A stretch of 64,000 nt of DNA from Adineta vaga (Eukaryota; Rotifera), in assembly GCA_021613535.1 (NCBI GenBank), contig CP075496.1, positions 5,890,001 through 5,954,000 of the forward strand, written 5' to 3'. Every line of letters begins with the position of its first letter. The stretch's first letter is position 1. Shown piece after piece: positions 23,924 through 36,549 of this stretch. The notes under the pieces are model-generated. The model was not told where the DNA came from, did no database searches, and saw only the letters and a program-made list of their open reading frames with translations. A program made the position numbers and the translations under genes.

Positions 23924-25619
23924 ATGTCCCAAACATCATCAGTTGAACAAACATCAACATCAGATATTGAGTAGGATATTATTGACATTTTTAAATGTAT
24001 TTCATATCGTTTCGTTCTCTCTTTTAAAGAAACAATTATTCAAGATTATCAGTTGATCGGAAAAATTCACATCGATTTTCTACTCAATTACCAACAATCT
24101 TTCTAGATATGTTTCGTCGTGTATCGAAAAATGAAGTTTCACAATTACATAAACAAATGTCAACTTTGTCAACTGTTTTAATCGATTCAGGTGAAACATC
24201 TGTCAGATTACCAGATGTAGCAAACAATGATTCTACAAGTGATGTATGTTTAGTTTCTGACAGTCCACATTATATAATTCGAGTATGTGTAAATAAAGAA
24301 TTATTTCTTTTAGTATACTAATATGTGTTTAAGGTTGCTGGAACTGGAAATGTTCAAGAATTTGAACGTCTGATTTCAGATGATCCATCAAGATTAAATT
24401 TATTTAATCCAGCTGGTTTGTGTGCATCATAATGCTGCTGCTCGTAATCGTGTAACAATTTTAGTTTTGATTGTTCAATACAATGGAGGTAAATTGTACG
24501 AATGATTAAACATATTCTGTAATAATCAAAAATTATTTAGATTTAAATATCGCAGATAAAAATGGATGGACACCATTACACCATGGTGTACGAAATAATG
24601 CTTTAAATGCTATTGAATTTCTTTTGGATAACGGAGCTGATGATACTCGATTGAATCTACAACAAGATGCACCTATTCATTTAGCTATCATTCATAATCA
24701 ATTAGAAGCACTCAAAGTACTGCTTAGAATCGCTATTATTAGTTCAATGAAATAGATGTATCATAAATTCTTTATATTTCAGCTTCTCATATCCAGACAC
24801 CCGTCTCAAGTCAATCTTCCAGGTGAAAGAAAAAAGACGCCACTTCATTATACTGCTCTGAATGATAATGTCGAAGCAGCACGAATCTTAGTAAGTATTT
24901 ACGCGAATGTTACTCTGACAATTGAATTTTGCTGATAAATCTATTGTAGACTGATCATCATGCTCGTTTATGTCTACGTAATGAAGTTGGCAGCTATCCG
25001 ATTCATGAAGCTGCATTAAATAGTAGTAATCGTGTGTTTCATCATTTGTGCGAAATTGGTAAGATATCTAATAATGTTCATATGTTCTATTTAATAAATT
25101 TAATTACTAGCGAAAGCAAATGGTTATGGAACAAATAGTCTTTTAAATTATTGCGATGCTGAAAATCATCGACCATTGCATTCATCTGTTATTGGTATCA
25201 TTCAGTTTTCGGATAAATAAATATTCTTTAACTTTTTTTCTTATCTTTCAAATGTAGGAGGTAATATTGAAGCCGTGGAAATTTGTCTGGAAAAAGGAAG
25301 TAAAATCGACGACCAACAGGATGATTTATCTACGCCAGTTCATCTAGCTGCATCACAAGGTTCCATTGAACTCTTGGATTTGATGTTCAGTTGGCAACCT
25401 GATCTTAAAGCGAAAGTCATTCGTATGATGGATATACAATGCATGATACCATTACATAAGTGAGTGATCTTTCTCATATTTTATTTATTCTTCAATCTGA
25501 GCTGTTCTCTTTACAGAGCCGCTATGGGTGATCATGTTGATGTCATAGAATTTCTCCTCGAAGCTGTAAAACGATCACTGATTTTTGTCTAACTTCTTTG
25601 TAAATATACTTTTTCTTTA

Positions 25620-26660
25620 ACAGGGATCTGATATAGATGCTCGGGACAGTTCGAAACGAACTCCACTCATTCTTGCTGCTCTCAACTCTTCCGTGCAAGC
25701 TGTTTGTTATCTTCTATCAAAATGTGCATCCTTATCCTTTAGAGATGATGCCGATCGAAATCTTCTTCATGTCACCATCATGCAAAATCTACCCATCGAC
25801 ACCATCGGTAATGCTCTCTTCAAGCGAGACAACTTTCGCATCTTGTTCGATCAACGCGATATTGATGGATATTATCCTATTCATTATGCATCACGTGATG
25901 GACTTGTCAATGTTCTAACAACACTCATCAAACATGGTGCTGAGATCAACAAGAAAACTAATCAACGACAATCATCACTACACTTTGCTGCACAGTAAGT
26001 CACACAACTGTGTGCTCATTGTCAACGAATGTGAAAGAATCGTTGTTGTTCTTGATTCTAGATATGGAAGATATAACACTTGCCGGCAACTGTTGGATAC
26101 GTCAGGTTTCAAACGCATTCTCAACGAACCTGACCAACTCGGTCAAACGCCACTTCATCTTTGTTGTCAAAATGGTCACACACGAGTTGTGCAACTCTTG
26201 CTACACAAAGGTGCACAGTTCACGAAAAGTTTCGATGGTGACACACCGTTACACGATGCAGCATCGAATGGACATGTTTCAACGATGCACACTATCATTC
26301 AAGCACAGGCTCATCTGATCAATTCAGTCAATCGTCTTGGAATGACACCATTACACTGTGCAGCTGCAGCTGGTCATGTTGAATGTATTGACTTGTTATT
26401 GTCGAAATCAGCAGAGTTTATAACAAACGTAGATGGTGAAACATTCTTTGATTTAGCAATAATGAAGAAACAGAAAGATGTGTGTCTTGCCATCATTGGT
26501 CATAAACGGTAAATGAGGGTGTGATGTTGAGGGTAATGATTGTAGATAAATTTGTTTGATCGTTATTAGATGGAAAGAAGCGTTGGATTTGACAAGTGTG
26601 AAATATCGAACACCACTGCTTGGTCTTATTGAACATCTACCAGAATGTGTACCATATCTA
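25620..26660 (+). repeat. Near-identical tract 1, TRPA1 copy 1 (partner 31966-33000)
   Basis: From just before the GGATCTGATATAGATGC exon to the middle of exon 12, copies 1 and 2 differ at only about a dozen bases by eye. The two short introns inside are also essentially identical. Flanking exons and introns are clearly diverged. This is the pattern expected of gene conversion rather than of selection on protein. Confidence 0.85.
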
Positions 26661-26906
26661 TTCGATCGCTGTATAATAGCCATCATGACGAAAACACAAA
26701 GATTTTCATGTAAGTAGTTTTTGTATACATTGAGAAGTCATTTTTTACACTTCATTCTTGTAGTTTATCTATGATTGTCACTATATCAACTGGACAGATG
26801 TAACCGAAGTCGATGGAAAAAAACATCGCTATCCGATGTTACCACTTAATGTAGGCATGTTGATATGAATTATTGCTTTTTTTCAAATTTATTCTATGCG
26901 TACTAG

Positions 26907-27560
26907 ATGATGGTAAAATTTGGTCGAACAAATCATCTCAGTCATCCTCTGTGTGAAACATTGCTTCGACAAAAATGGCTCTCTTACGGTTTCCCTATCT
27001 ATATGCTTAATCTCTGCTTTTATCTTCTCTTTCTCCTATCACTTTCTTACTTCGTCATTACCTTTCCTGCTTGTAATCATCACGATACTATCACTACTAC
27101 TACTACTATCCCAGCCGAACCTTCATCTCCTTATGCATGTCCAAACAGGAATTTCATTTCATTCAAACAATCAGCAACATTACCACAAATCGTCTGTATT
27201 TGGTACATTATTTCATATTGTTTTCTAAACTTCATTCTCGAGACTATTCAACTGGTGCAAGATGGATGGGATTATTTTAGTGATATGGAAAATTACATTC
27301 AATGGTCATTATATATCAGTACATGTTTATTTGCACTTCCATTTTTGTTTGATCAATCATGGCACTATCAGTGGGTCGCTGGTGCGATTGGTATCTTTAG
27401 TGCCTATTTGGGTTTACTGTTTCTTCTTGGTCGATTCGGCATGTGTGGAATCTATGTGATAATGTTTTTGGAGATATTCAAAACCTTGCTGCATGTGTTA
27501 TCACTATTTTCTATCTTAATAATTGGATTTGCATTAACGTTTTGCATTATACGACCATTC
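26907..27560 (+). repeat. Near-identical tract 2, TRPA1 copy 1 (partner 33366-34020)
   Basis: The exon for S1-S5 starts ATGATGGTAAAATTTGG in both copies and is nearly identical to its end, then similarity falls sharply. The preceding intron is unrelated in length and sequence (57 nt here, 162 nt in copy 2). Confidence 0.82.
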
Positions 27561-28785
27561 AGTGAAGCAAGTATTGATGTCGTAGCGAGGTCAGAAAGAT
27601 TGATACTGTAGTGTGACATAAATAAGATCGATGGTTAGCGTTAAGCTCATGGATGGCATTATTCCAAGAGAAAAATGTATTCCTTCACACTTATTCAACG
27701 ACCGAAAGTGTTTTTCGTTTGTTGCACAGACCCGCGAAAGATCTTCACCAGTTGACTACTTTAAAGTTTTATTTAGTCAGACAAACAGTGGAATCAGTTC
27801 ATTTTACTAGGTCATATATAGAAAAGTAAATGTGTCTCTTCCTAGACATGTTTGCCTTTTTGTCACTTGTAAAGAATTCTTGTTTGATTTTTCCTAGTAC
27901 TTGAATCCATCAAATCCTCAACATCTATTTATGATTATATTAAAGTCGGTTACTATGATGTTAGGTGAATTAGATTATGATCAAAGCTACATGAATACGA
28001 TGGATGAACAACATTTTTCATGGATCAATCTAATCATGCTTCTTCTATTTGCTATTATGATGCCCATTCTTCTAATGAACTTACTTGTTGGTTTAGCGAT
28101 TGGTGATCTTATGCAAATTCAACAAAACGCACGTTTGAAACGTTTGGCTATGCAGGTTTGCTGTTGTTATTGTTTTGTAAAACATTATCTAATGTATTAT
28201 GTATTATTCGGTACATAGGTTCATCTTCATACGAATCTTGAGAAAAAATTACCGAATAAATTAATTGAACGTTGGACAAAAAATGAACTTATTATTTATG
28301 TTAATAAAGGTGTTTGTAATCGTGCCACAGCAGTAATAAAACGGGTAAATGAATTTTGTATACAGAATAAAATGACTAAGAAACAATTCTTTTAGTGGAT
28401 TGCTGAACCAATAAATACGAATGATATATTAGATACAAATGATGAATATACACAGGAAAAGGAATTATTTGTTGAAATATATAAACAAAAAGCACGGTAT
28501 TATTGTTCTCTTTACTTTCTGTAACAGTTTATTGTTTGGTATATTCGTAGACAAAAAGACATACAACGTCAATTGGATAAACTCACTGATTTAATTAGAT
28601 TAGTAGCACAGAAAATGGAAATTATCACAGAAATTGAAATTGATGATAGATCAAAATGTGATCATCCAGAAAAATGTACAAACATTCAAAAACTTCGACA
28701 AACAATCAATGCTGCAAATCGATTTTCAAGACTTTGCTTGCCTATAAATGATAACATTTCATCTCAGTTTAGAGAAAATAATTAG

Positions 28786-29762
28786 GCATTTCATTTTTTG
28801 TGTATATGAATATTATTAATCAAATTATGTTGTAGTTTTCGAGACAAGCATACACCGATTATTTTCAATTTCTTACTTGACTTTTAGCGTATGTCAGAGT
28901 TTTAATAGAATCACACTACATGTGATAAGTGTGTTGAGTTCCGTTGTGCAGATGCACGAAGAATGTTTAAGATTTCCATAGTGTGATGATAGTAATGAAA
29001 TGAAAAAAAAACTTCAGAAAAAATAGAAAACAAATACAAAAAGAAGGTATATATACTTATAGAATATTTTCAAAAAAGTCAATTTTTGAACATTGTCTAC
29101 TTCAAATCAGTTTTCATGCAGTTAGCAAATAGACTATGCATATGATATGCACTTTTTTTGAGTGCTATTCATATAATTTCGAGTGTGAATGCGTGATATC
29201 CCAATTCTCTACCATAATATTGAATAATAATCAAGATGAGATATTATTCTTATTATGTTGTCATTTGAGAATTGAAGAAACTAAACAATATTACTGGTGC
29301 CTGACTTTCATTTGAAAATGATCTAAGTCAAATTCTTTACATAGTTTCGGATCACAATGGTTCGATGCTATTTCTACTGTTTTAGAAGAACTTAAGCCTA
29401 ACGCTATGTAAACAGAAGACATCCTAAACTTCAATATTTTAAAAATACTCAAAACAAAGACAAACACCATCTTTTAAATAGAAAATAAAATAAAATAACG
29501 ATCAAATTATTGTATGACTCAATGCATCTTTTCACACAATTTTTGTCAATGAAAGAAAAATATGACACTCGTCTAACGTCGTTTTTCTGCTATTTCCCAT
29601 GATGCACAAATGCTATTCAATGGATAAAAATAAAAACAATAAAATTATTATTAATATATTACTTTTTTATTGTCATATTTTTATTATAGTGATATAATAG
29701 TTTAATAGACAAACAAAATAATGATTACTACATTTTTGCATTTGTCTCGAAGTTGAATAGAC
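28786..29762. other. Spacer between the TRPA1 copies
   Basis: AT-rich, no gene. Presumably the end of copy 1 and the promoter of copy 2. Confidence 0.5.
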
Positions 29763-32700
29763 ATGCGTTCGGCAAGTATTGATGCTAGGTAAGTAAAGTG
29801 AATTATAGGAAAATGAAATAGTTACATGATTTTCTTTTCTTTCAAATAAGAATTGAAAAATCTTCGGAAAATTTGAATACCATTCCACATTCTCATGAAG
29901 AATTACCGGCAAAATTTCGACATTTATTTAAACGTCTACCAAAGAATAAGCTTTTGAAGTTCACAAAACAAATACCACAACTTCAGCCACCATTAAACAA
30001 AACCAATGAAAGTGCTGAGACAGCAACGGCAGCAGTAAATGGCGAAGCTTCACATAACATATGTTTAGTCTCTGATAGTCCACATTATGTTGTTCGAGTA
30101 AGATTTATATATTTTGATATCTCATCATCTTGAAATCGGTAAGATGGCAAAACATCAAAGAGCAAAATGTCGACAGAAGAAGATCAAAAAAATAACATCG
30201 AATAATGAGGATGTCATTTTGGTAAAAATTTGAAAATCGAAAACATCGAAGATATTTTTCCCTCGCGTTTTAGTGATTGAATTGTTTCTGAGGTGAAAAG
30301 AAATCTATATTCAGACACAAATCTGTTCAGATAAAAAGAATGCCGCTTTCTATTGAGCCGGTACCATGCGAGTTCGAATTCATAAATTTTGAACTCAATC
30401 ACCTCAAAAATTCGAAGATAATGTTGCATTACAACAAATTAGCTAAATTTCGACTTGCTCTTTGATTTTTTGATTTTTTTGACGTTATTTTTTGTGAAAT
30501 TTTGTCTGTCGATATTTTTCTTTTCACTATTGTGAATTTGAATGTTTTGCCATGGATTCTTAATTTCTATATCATAGATTGCTGGCACAGGAAATGTACA
30601 AGAATTTGAAAAATATATCTCTGAAGATCCATCAAAATTAACTGTTTTTAATCCCACTGGCCTTTGTGCAGCGCATAATGCTGCTGCACGTAATAAAGTG
30701 GCAATTTTAACATTAATCGTACAATATCATGGTGGTACGACTACGAATTATATAAATATATTCTACATAACGATTGAGATTGTTTAGATTTGAATATTGA
30801 AGATAAGAATGGTTGGACACCGTTACATCATGCTGTACGAAACAATGCATTGGCTGCTGTTGAATTTCTTTTGGAACATTTAGTTGATGATGTTCGATTG
30901 AATCGACAAAACGAAGCGGCGATTCATTTAGGTGTTATACACAATCAATTGAATGCTCTCAAAGTATGTTGATTGGTTTCCAATGGATTCTTCACTAAGA
31001 AAAGAGCTCTATTAGTGAAATAAAGAGTGAAACTATGATCGAGATATTTTGGACATTCATTGATAAAGATAAAATTAGATTCATGCAGATGATGTCTCAT
31101 CATGGCTTATTTTCTTTTTTCTCTAGCTTCTTATCTCCAAAAGACCTCATCTAGTTGATCTACCTGGTGAAAGGGAGAAGACACCACTTCACTATGCAGC
31201 ACTAATTGATAATGTTGATGCAGCTAAGATTCTAGTAAGTTTGTATGAATTTTATTTTCATCTGATGCGACATCTGAATATGTGCACATTCTTACTACAA
31301 TATTAGACTGACAATCATGCCAATATCTACATCAAGAGTGGAGTAGGTAGTTATCCCATTCATGTAGCTGCATTGAATAGCAGCAATCGTGTTTTTAATC
31401 ATCTGTTTGAAACTGGTAAATGATATTAACTACTGAATGTTCTTCTAGCTTCATTTTTATCCTAGCCAAATTAACCGAAAATGGCACGATGGAACTGTTA
31501 AATATTTGTGATGCTGAAAATCATCGACCATTGCATTCATCTGTTATTGGTATGTTTCAACTATACAATGGCTGAATAATCTTTGTTCTTTTTTTATTCT
31601 ACATGTAGGAGGTAATATTGAAGCTGTGGAGATTTGTTTAAAAAATGGTGGTTCAATTGATAATCAACAAGATGATCTATCTACACCAGTTCATCTCGCT
31701 GCATCACAAGGTTCCATTGAACTCACCAAGTTAATGTTTGGCTGTCAACCGGAACTCGTGCCAAAAGTCATTCGAATGACGGATGTTCAAGGCATGACAC
31801 CAATACATAAGTATGTATCAGGCCACCTTACGCCATTTTCTTTTAGCAACAAATCTTCTTTGTAGAGCGGCTATGGGTGATCATGTTGATGTCATGGAAT
31901 ATCTTATCGAATCAGTAAGATCATTACTGACATCTCAAATAATACTAATATGCTTTTTCTTCAACAGGGATCTGATATAGATGCTCGAGACAGTTCGAAA
32001 CGAACTCCACTCATTCTTGCTGCTCTCAACTCTTCCGTTCAAGCTGTTTGTTATCTTCTATCAAAAAGTGCATCCTTATCATTTAGAGATGATGCCGATC
32101 GAAATCTTCTTCATGTCACCATCATGCAAAATCTACCCATCGACACCATCGGTAATGCTCTCTTCAAGCGAGACAACTTTCGCATCTTGTTCGATCAACG
32201 CGATATTGATGGATATTATCCTATTCATTATGCATCACGTGATGGACTTGTCAATGTTCTAACAACACTCATCAAACATGGTGCTGAGATCAACAAGAAA
32301 ACTAATCAACGACAATCATCACTACACTTTGCTGCACAGTAAGTCACACAACTGTGTGCTCATTGTCAACGAATGTGAAAGAATCGTTGTTGTTCTTGAT
32401 TCTAGATATGGAAGATATAACACTTGCCGGCAACTGTTGGATACGTCAGGTTTCAAACGCATTCTCAACGAACCTGATCAACTTGGTCAAACGCCACTTC
32501 ATCTTTGTTGTCAAAATGGTCACACACGAGTTGTGCAACTCTTGCTACACAAAGGTGCACAGTTCACGAAAACTTTCGATGGTGACACACCGTTACATGA
32601 TGCAGCATCGAATGGACATGTTTCAACGATGCATACTATCATTCAAGCACAGGCTCATCTGATCAATTCAGTCAATCGTCTTGGAATGACACCATTACAT

Positions 32701-35146
32701 TGTGCAGCTGCAGCTGGTCATGTTGAATGTATTGACTTGTTATTGTCGAAATCAGCAGAGTTTATAACAAACGTAGATGGTGAAACATTCTTTGATTTAG
32801 CAATAATGAAGAAACAGAAAGATGTGTGTCTTGCCATCATTGGTCATAAACGGTAAATGAGGGTGTGATGTTGAGGGTAATGATTGTAGATGAATTTGTT
32901 TGATCGTTATTAGATGGAAAGAAGCGTTGGATTTGACAAGTGTGAAATATCGAACACCACTACTTGGTCTTATTGAACATCTACCAGAATGTGTACCCAT
33001 CTTATCTGATCGGTGTATTACACATAGCCATCATGATAAAAAACACAAAGAATTTCATGTAAGTAATGTCTTCAATACCCACTAGATATTATATCGCTTT
33101 ATATTTAATATTTTAGTTTGTTTACGACTTTCGTTATATCAACTGGACAGATGTAACTGAACTCGATGGAAAAGAATATCGTAACCCTATGCTACCGCTG
33201 AATGTGAGTATTAATAGAAGATTCTATGACTTATTTGAGATGACTGGAAGAGTTTGTCAATATCAGTAGCTACTATAAAAATTTTAAAATCTTACACTGT
33301 GAAACATGTCGTCGAAATATATTGTTCTTCGAAATATCCTAAACGATTTACTTCTTGAACAATAGATGATGGTAAAATTTGGTCGAACAAATCATCTCAG
33401 TCATCCTCTGTGTGAAACATTGCTTCGACAAAAATGGCTCTCTTACGGTTTCCCTATATATATGCTTAATCTCTGCTTTTATCTTCTCTTTCTCCTATCA
33501 CTTTCTTACTTCGTCATTACCTTTCCTGCTTGTAATCATCACGATACTATCACTACTACTACTTCTATCTCAGCCGTACCTGCATCTCCTTATGCATGTC
33601 CAAACAGGAATTTCATTTCATTCAAACAATCAGCAACACTACCACAAATCTTCTGTATTTGGTACATTATTTTGTATTGTTTTCTAAACTTCATTCTCGA
33701 GACTATTCAACTGGTGCAAGATGGATGGGATTATTTTAGTGATATGGAAAATTACATTCAATGGTCATTATATATCAGTACATGTTCATTTGCACTTCCA
33801 TTTTTGTTTGATCAATCATGGCACTATCAATGGGTCGCTGGTGCGATTGGTATCTTTAATGCTTATTTGGGTTTGTTGTTCCTTCTTGGTCGATTCGATA
33901 TCTATGGAATCTATGTGATAATGTTTTTGGAGATATTCAAAACCTTGCTGCATGTGTTATCACTATTTTCCATCTTAATAATCGGGTTTGCATTAACATT
34001 TTGTGTTATTCGACCATTTAACCAGGTAAAAATAGTAACGCAAAATAATGATATAGATTTAGTTTAGATTTCTGATTATCATTAACGTCTGTAGTCACTC
34101 ACAAATATGAGTTTTGTTCTTTCGTACTCTCGAAAAAATCATCAGCGAAAAATATTTTATGGGAGTTAGTATAATTTTACAAAACAGTAGTTATGCATCT
34201 TTTTCTCGTATCTATGTAAAATCAACCATTAATGTTTAATCAGATTATATAAAAGATAGAAATGTAACAAGTAATTATTATTGCAGGGTCTCAATCCAGC
34301 AAATCCTTCACATCTATTTATGATTATACTGAAATCAATTGCTATGATGTTGGGTGAACTTGATTATGATCGTACTTATGTCGAAGCTGCTGATGAGCAA
34401 CATTTTAAATCTACGAATTTAATTATGCTCTTATTATTTACTATTATCATGCCTATTCTTCTCATGAATTTACTTGTTGGTTTAGCCATTGGTGATTTAA
34501 TGCAAATTCAACAGAATGCACGTTTGAAACGTCTTGCTATGCAGGTAATCATTATTCTATACTAATCCTGTCTGCTTTATATCTTGTAACCATGGATGCA
34601 TATATTCACAGGTACAATATCATACTAATTTGGAAAGAAAAATTCCATATAAATTAATCAAACGTTGGACGAAAGATGAATTCAAAATTTTTCTAAACAA
34701 ACGAATCTATCGCAATATCTCATCTTTATTTAAACACGTTAGTTGATCGAGAAAAACGAATCCTATCGATTTTATATATATATATTCATTTCTATTTAGT
34801 GGATTGCCAGACCTTTGAATACAAAAGATGTACTAGATGCAAAGGAAGAATATGAAAATGAGAATGCTTTGTTAGCAGAAATGTATAAACAAAAACAACG
34901 GTAAACTTATACTCATTTTCTCGTCTTGATTTTAAACTTAAATATTTGCTTGTTTGTAGACAAAAAGGTATTCAACGTCAAATTGAAAAGGTGACTGATT
35001 TAATTCGATTAATTGTTCAAAAATTGGAAATTCCTGCTGAAATCGAAGTTGATGATGCATCAAAAAGCGATAAAAGTTCAGGTGCAATGAAACTTCAAAA
35101 ATTTCATCATGCTTTTAGTTTAACACGTCGATCAGTTCGTTCATAA
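29763..35146 (+). CDS. TRPA1: TRPA1-like ankyrin-repeat cation channel, copy 2 (intact)
   Basis: Eighteen exons: 29763-29788, 29851-30097, 30578-30734, 30788-30963, 31127-31234, 31307-31415, 31466-31549, 31609-31810, 31866-31914, 31968-32338, 32406-32852, 32914-33058, 33117-33203, 33366-34025, 34287-34544, 34612-34737, 34800-34900 and 34960-35146, giving 1179 aa (human TRPA1 about 1119). The N-terminal two thirds hold many ankyrin repeats (GWTPLHHAV, KTPLHYAA, QTPLHLCCQNGH, DTPLHDAASNGH, MTPLHCAAAAGH). Then come PLCETLLRQKWLSYGF before S1, hydrophobic S1-S5, the pore word MMLGELDYD, S6 with LLMNLLVGLAIGD, the TRP-box-like ARLKRLAMQV, and a C-terminal coiled coil (DLIRLIVQKLEI). The family are tetrameric plasma-membrane channels opened by electrophiles, temperature or other noxious stimuli. 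Tandem with the broken copy upstream. Confidence 0.94.
30144..30553. mobile_element. MITE-like insertion in intron 2 of TRPA1 copy 2
   Basis: Intron 2 is 480 nt here but about 51 nt in copy 1. The extra DNA is bounded by perfect 12 nt inverted ends, ATGGCAAAACAT at 30144-30155 and ATGTTTTGCCAT at 30542-30553. Further imperfect inverted similarity lies inside (GTCGACAG near 30169 against CTGTCGA near 30508). There is no transposase frame. A clear target-site duplication was not found. Confidence 0.55.
31966..33000 (+). repeat. Near-identical tract 1, TRPA1 copy 2 (partner 25620-26660)
   Basis: Copy-2 partner of the tract described in copy 1. It includes identical short introns, and the homology drops abruptly inside exon 12. 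Confidence 0.85.
33366..34020 (+). repeat. Near-identical tract 2, TRPA1 copy 2 (partner 26907-27560)
   Basis: Copy-2 partner of the S1-S5 exon tract. Similarity ends at the RPF codons, where copy 2 keeps AACCAG|GTAAAA and copy 1 does not. Confidence 0.82.
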
Positions 35147-36549
35147 TCGTCTATGTCTACAGTTAATATCATTTATACATGCGTATAATGAAAAATAGAT
35201 GTTACTATCATTGATAAAATGAATTAATCGATATAAAAAAGAAAAGTAAGAAATGATATTTTAATGGTATTATCAATGATAAATGTCTACTTGACAATTA
35301 TCTTCATTCCAATATGAAAACAAAGTACATTAATGTTGTTTGTCTATTCATGGTTTTTCTTTTCTATCAAATAAATTTATCTCGTATTTCAATTTACAAC
35401 ACGACATTAACCCATAATTAGCGTTAATCCATCATCATCATTTTCATCTTCTTTCTTTGCTATCAAATCGATATTCAACATTCTTAAGACACTGTATTAT
35501 ATCATTATATGCAGTAGTCACTACTTTTTTGCATTAGTAAAAGAGGAGATAGGAGAGTGTTTGAAAGTAAAGAAGAAGAAAAACGCAGCTTTTGATGATG
35601 ATGATCATCATCATTTTCGTTAATAAGATTTGTCCATGAAATGTGAGCGATGAAAGGCTGAGCATACATATACAGAGTGACTTAATGAATGTGTAATATA
35701 TACGCAATGTGTAGGTGAGACAGTTGTATATGCATGAGTATATACATATACATATATACGTATTTATAAAAGACGATAAAGAGAAGTGACAGTTGTAATG
35801 TGTCAACTCGTTTATCAAGACATTAGACGAAGTTTGCAACTGAGTTAATCGAGAAAAGAAAGAACAGTAAATAGTGTGGAAGAATTCAAATATGTATACA
35901 ATCATTATGTAATTATATGATAAATGTTGGGGGCAAAAGATATGAGATATGATTATGTTTTGTTTTGCATAATTATGATTAGTTCTTACTGATAAAATGA
36001 CATTACTCCACCCTATTAGAAAAAAAAATGATTGATAATGATACCAATTGTTCATTTTTTTTCCTTATTATTAATGGAAAGATTTTCTTTCAATAAAAAA
36101 GTAAAGAAATGAAATAATTAAGAAAAGGTTCGAATCATTTATACTTGTATTAGTGAGAAATGATCTGTTATAATGTATTATATTATATGTATGTATGTAT
36201 AGAATGACTTCATCACATCATATGCTTGCTTGTTGATTCATCGTCACATACGATCGTATTAAGTCGATGAAAAAAAGAATATCGAATGTAAACGAGCGAG
36301 AAAGAAATGTATTAGATTGTATTTCTATTTCTCTCGTTTTTTCTTTCTTTCTCTCTTTCCTCTACAACCAATCGTGTGTGAAAAGGGCAAATAATTTTAT
36401 TCTCTGCGACCATCATCGTCATTTTCATTGGTGTTATAGAACCAACAGAATATATATATATATATCCACATAGTCGGTGAATAACAAATCGTACGCATCA
36501 TAATTATATCGACACAATTATCCACTACACAGAATACAGAGACAAACAG
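35147..36549. other. Intergenic DNA before the Msx pair
   Basis: AT-rich. A 173-codon frame on the minus strand (35534-36055) is composed of Ile, Tyr, Ser and Phe runs with no family resemblance and is not called as a gene. Confidence 0.5.

Larger units (their letters stand above)
23924..28785 (+). pseudogene. TRPA1: TRPA1-like channel, copy 1, with frameshifts
   Basis: Same exon plan as the intact copy at 29763-35146: ankyrin-repeat exons to about 26709, the S1-S5 exon from 26907, a pore/S6 exon from 27898 and C-terminal exons to 28785. Three lesions were seen. Exon 24334-24488 is 155 nt against 157, breaking the frame at GCATCATAATG and giving a stop. Exon 26570-26709 is 140 nt against 145. 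After RPF the donor GTAAAA of the other copy is missing, and the frame runs to a stop near 27611. The two deletions do not compensate. One repeat also has CMIPLHK where the partner has GMTPIHK. Otherwise the membrane exons, pore (MMLGELDYD) and TRP-box-like ARLKRLAMQ are well kept. A recent pseudogene or assembly errors; transcripts would tell. Confidence 0.75.

Noticed and set aside
25934-26512. 192-codon frame in TRPA1 copy 1 (and its twin at 32278-32856) as an independent gene
   Set aside because: It is the ankyrin exon 26062-26508 read with the preceding intron. The proper frame starts at the splice acceptor.
35534-36055. 173-codon open frame on the minus strand between TRPA1 and Msx
   Set aside because: Composition is Ile/Tyr/Ser/Phe/Leu as expected from random AT-rich DNA with TA repeats. 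No splice partner, domain or start context supports it.
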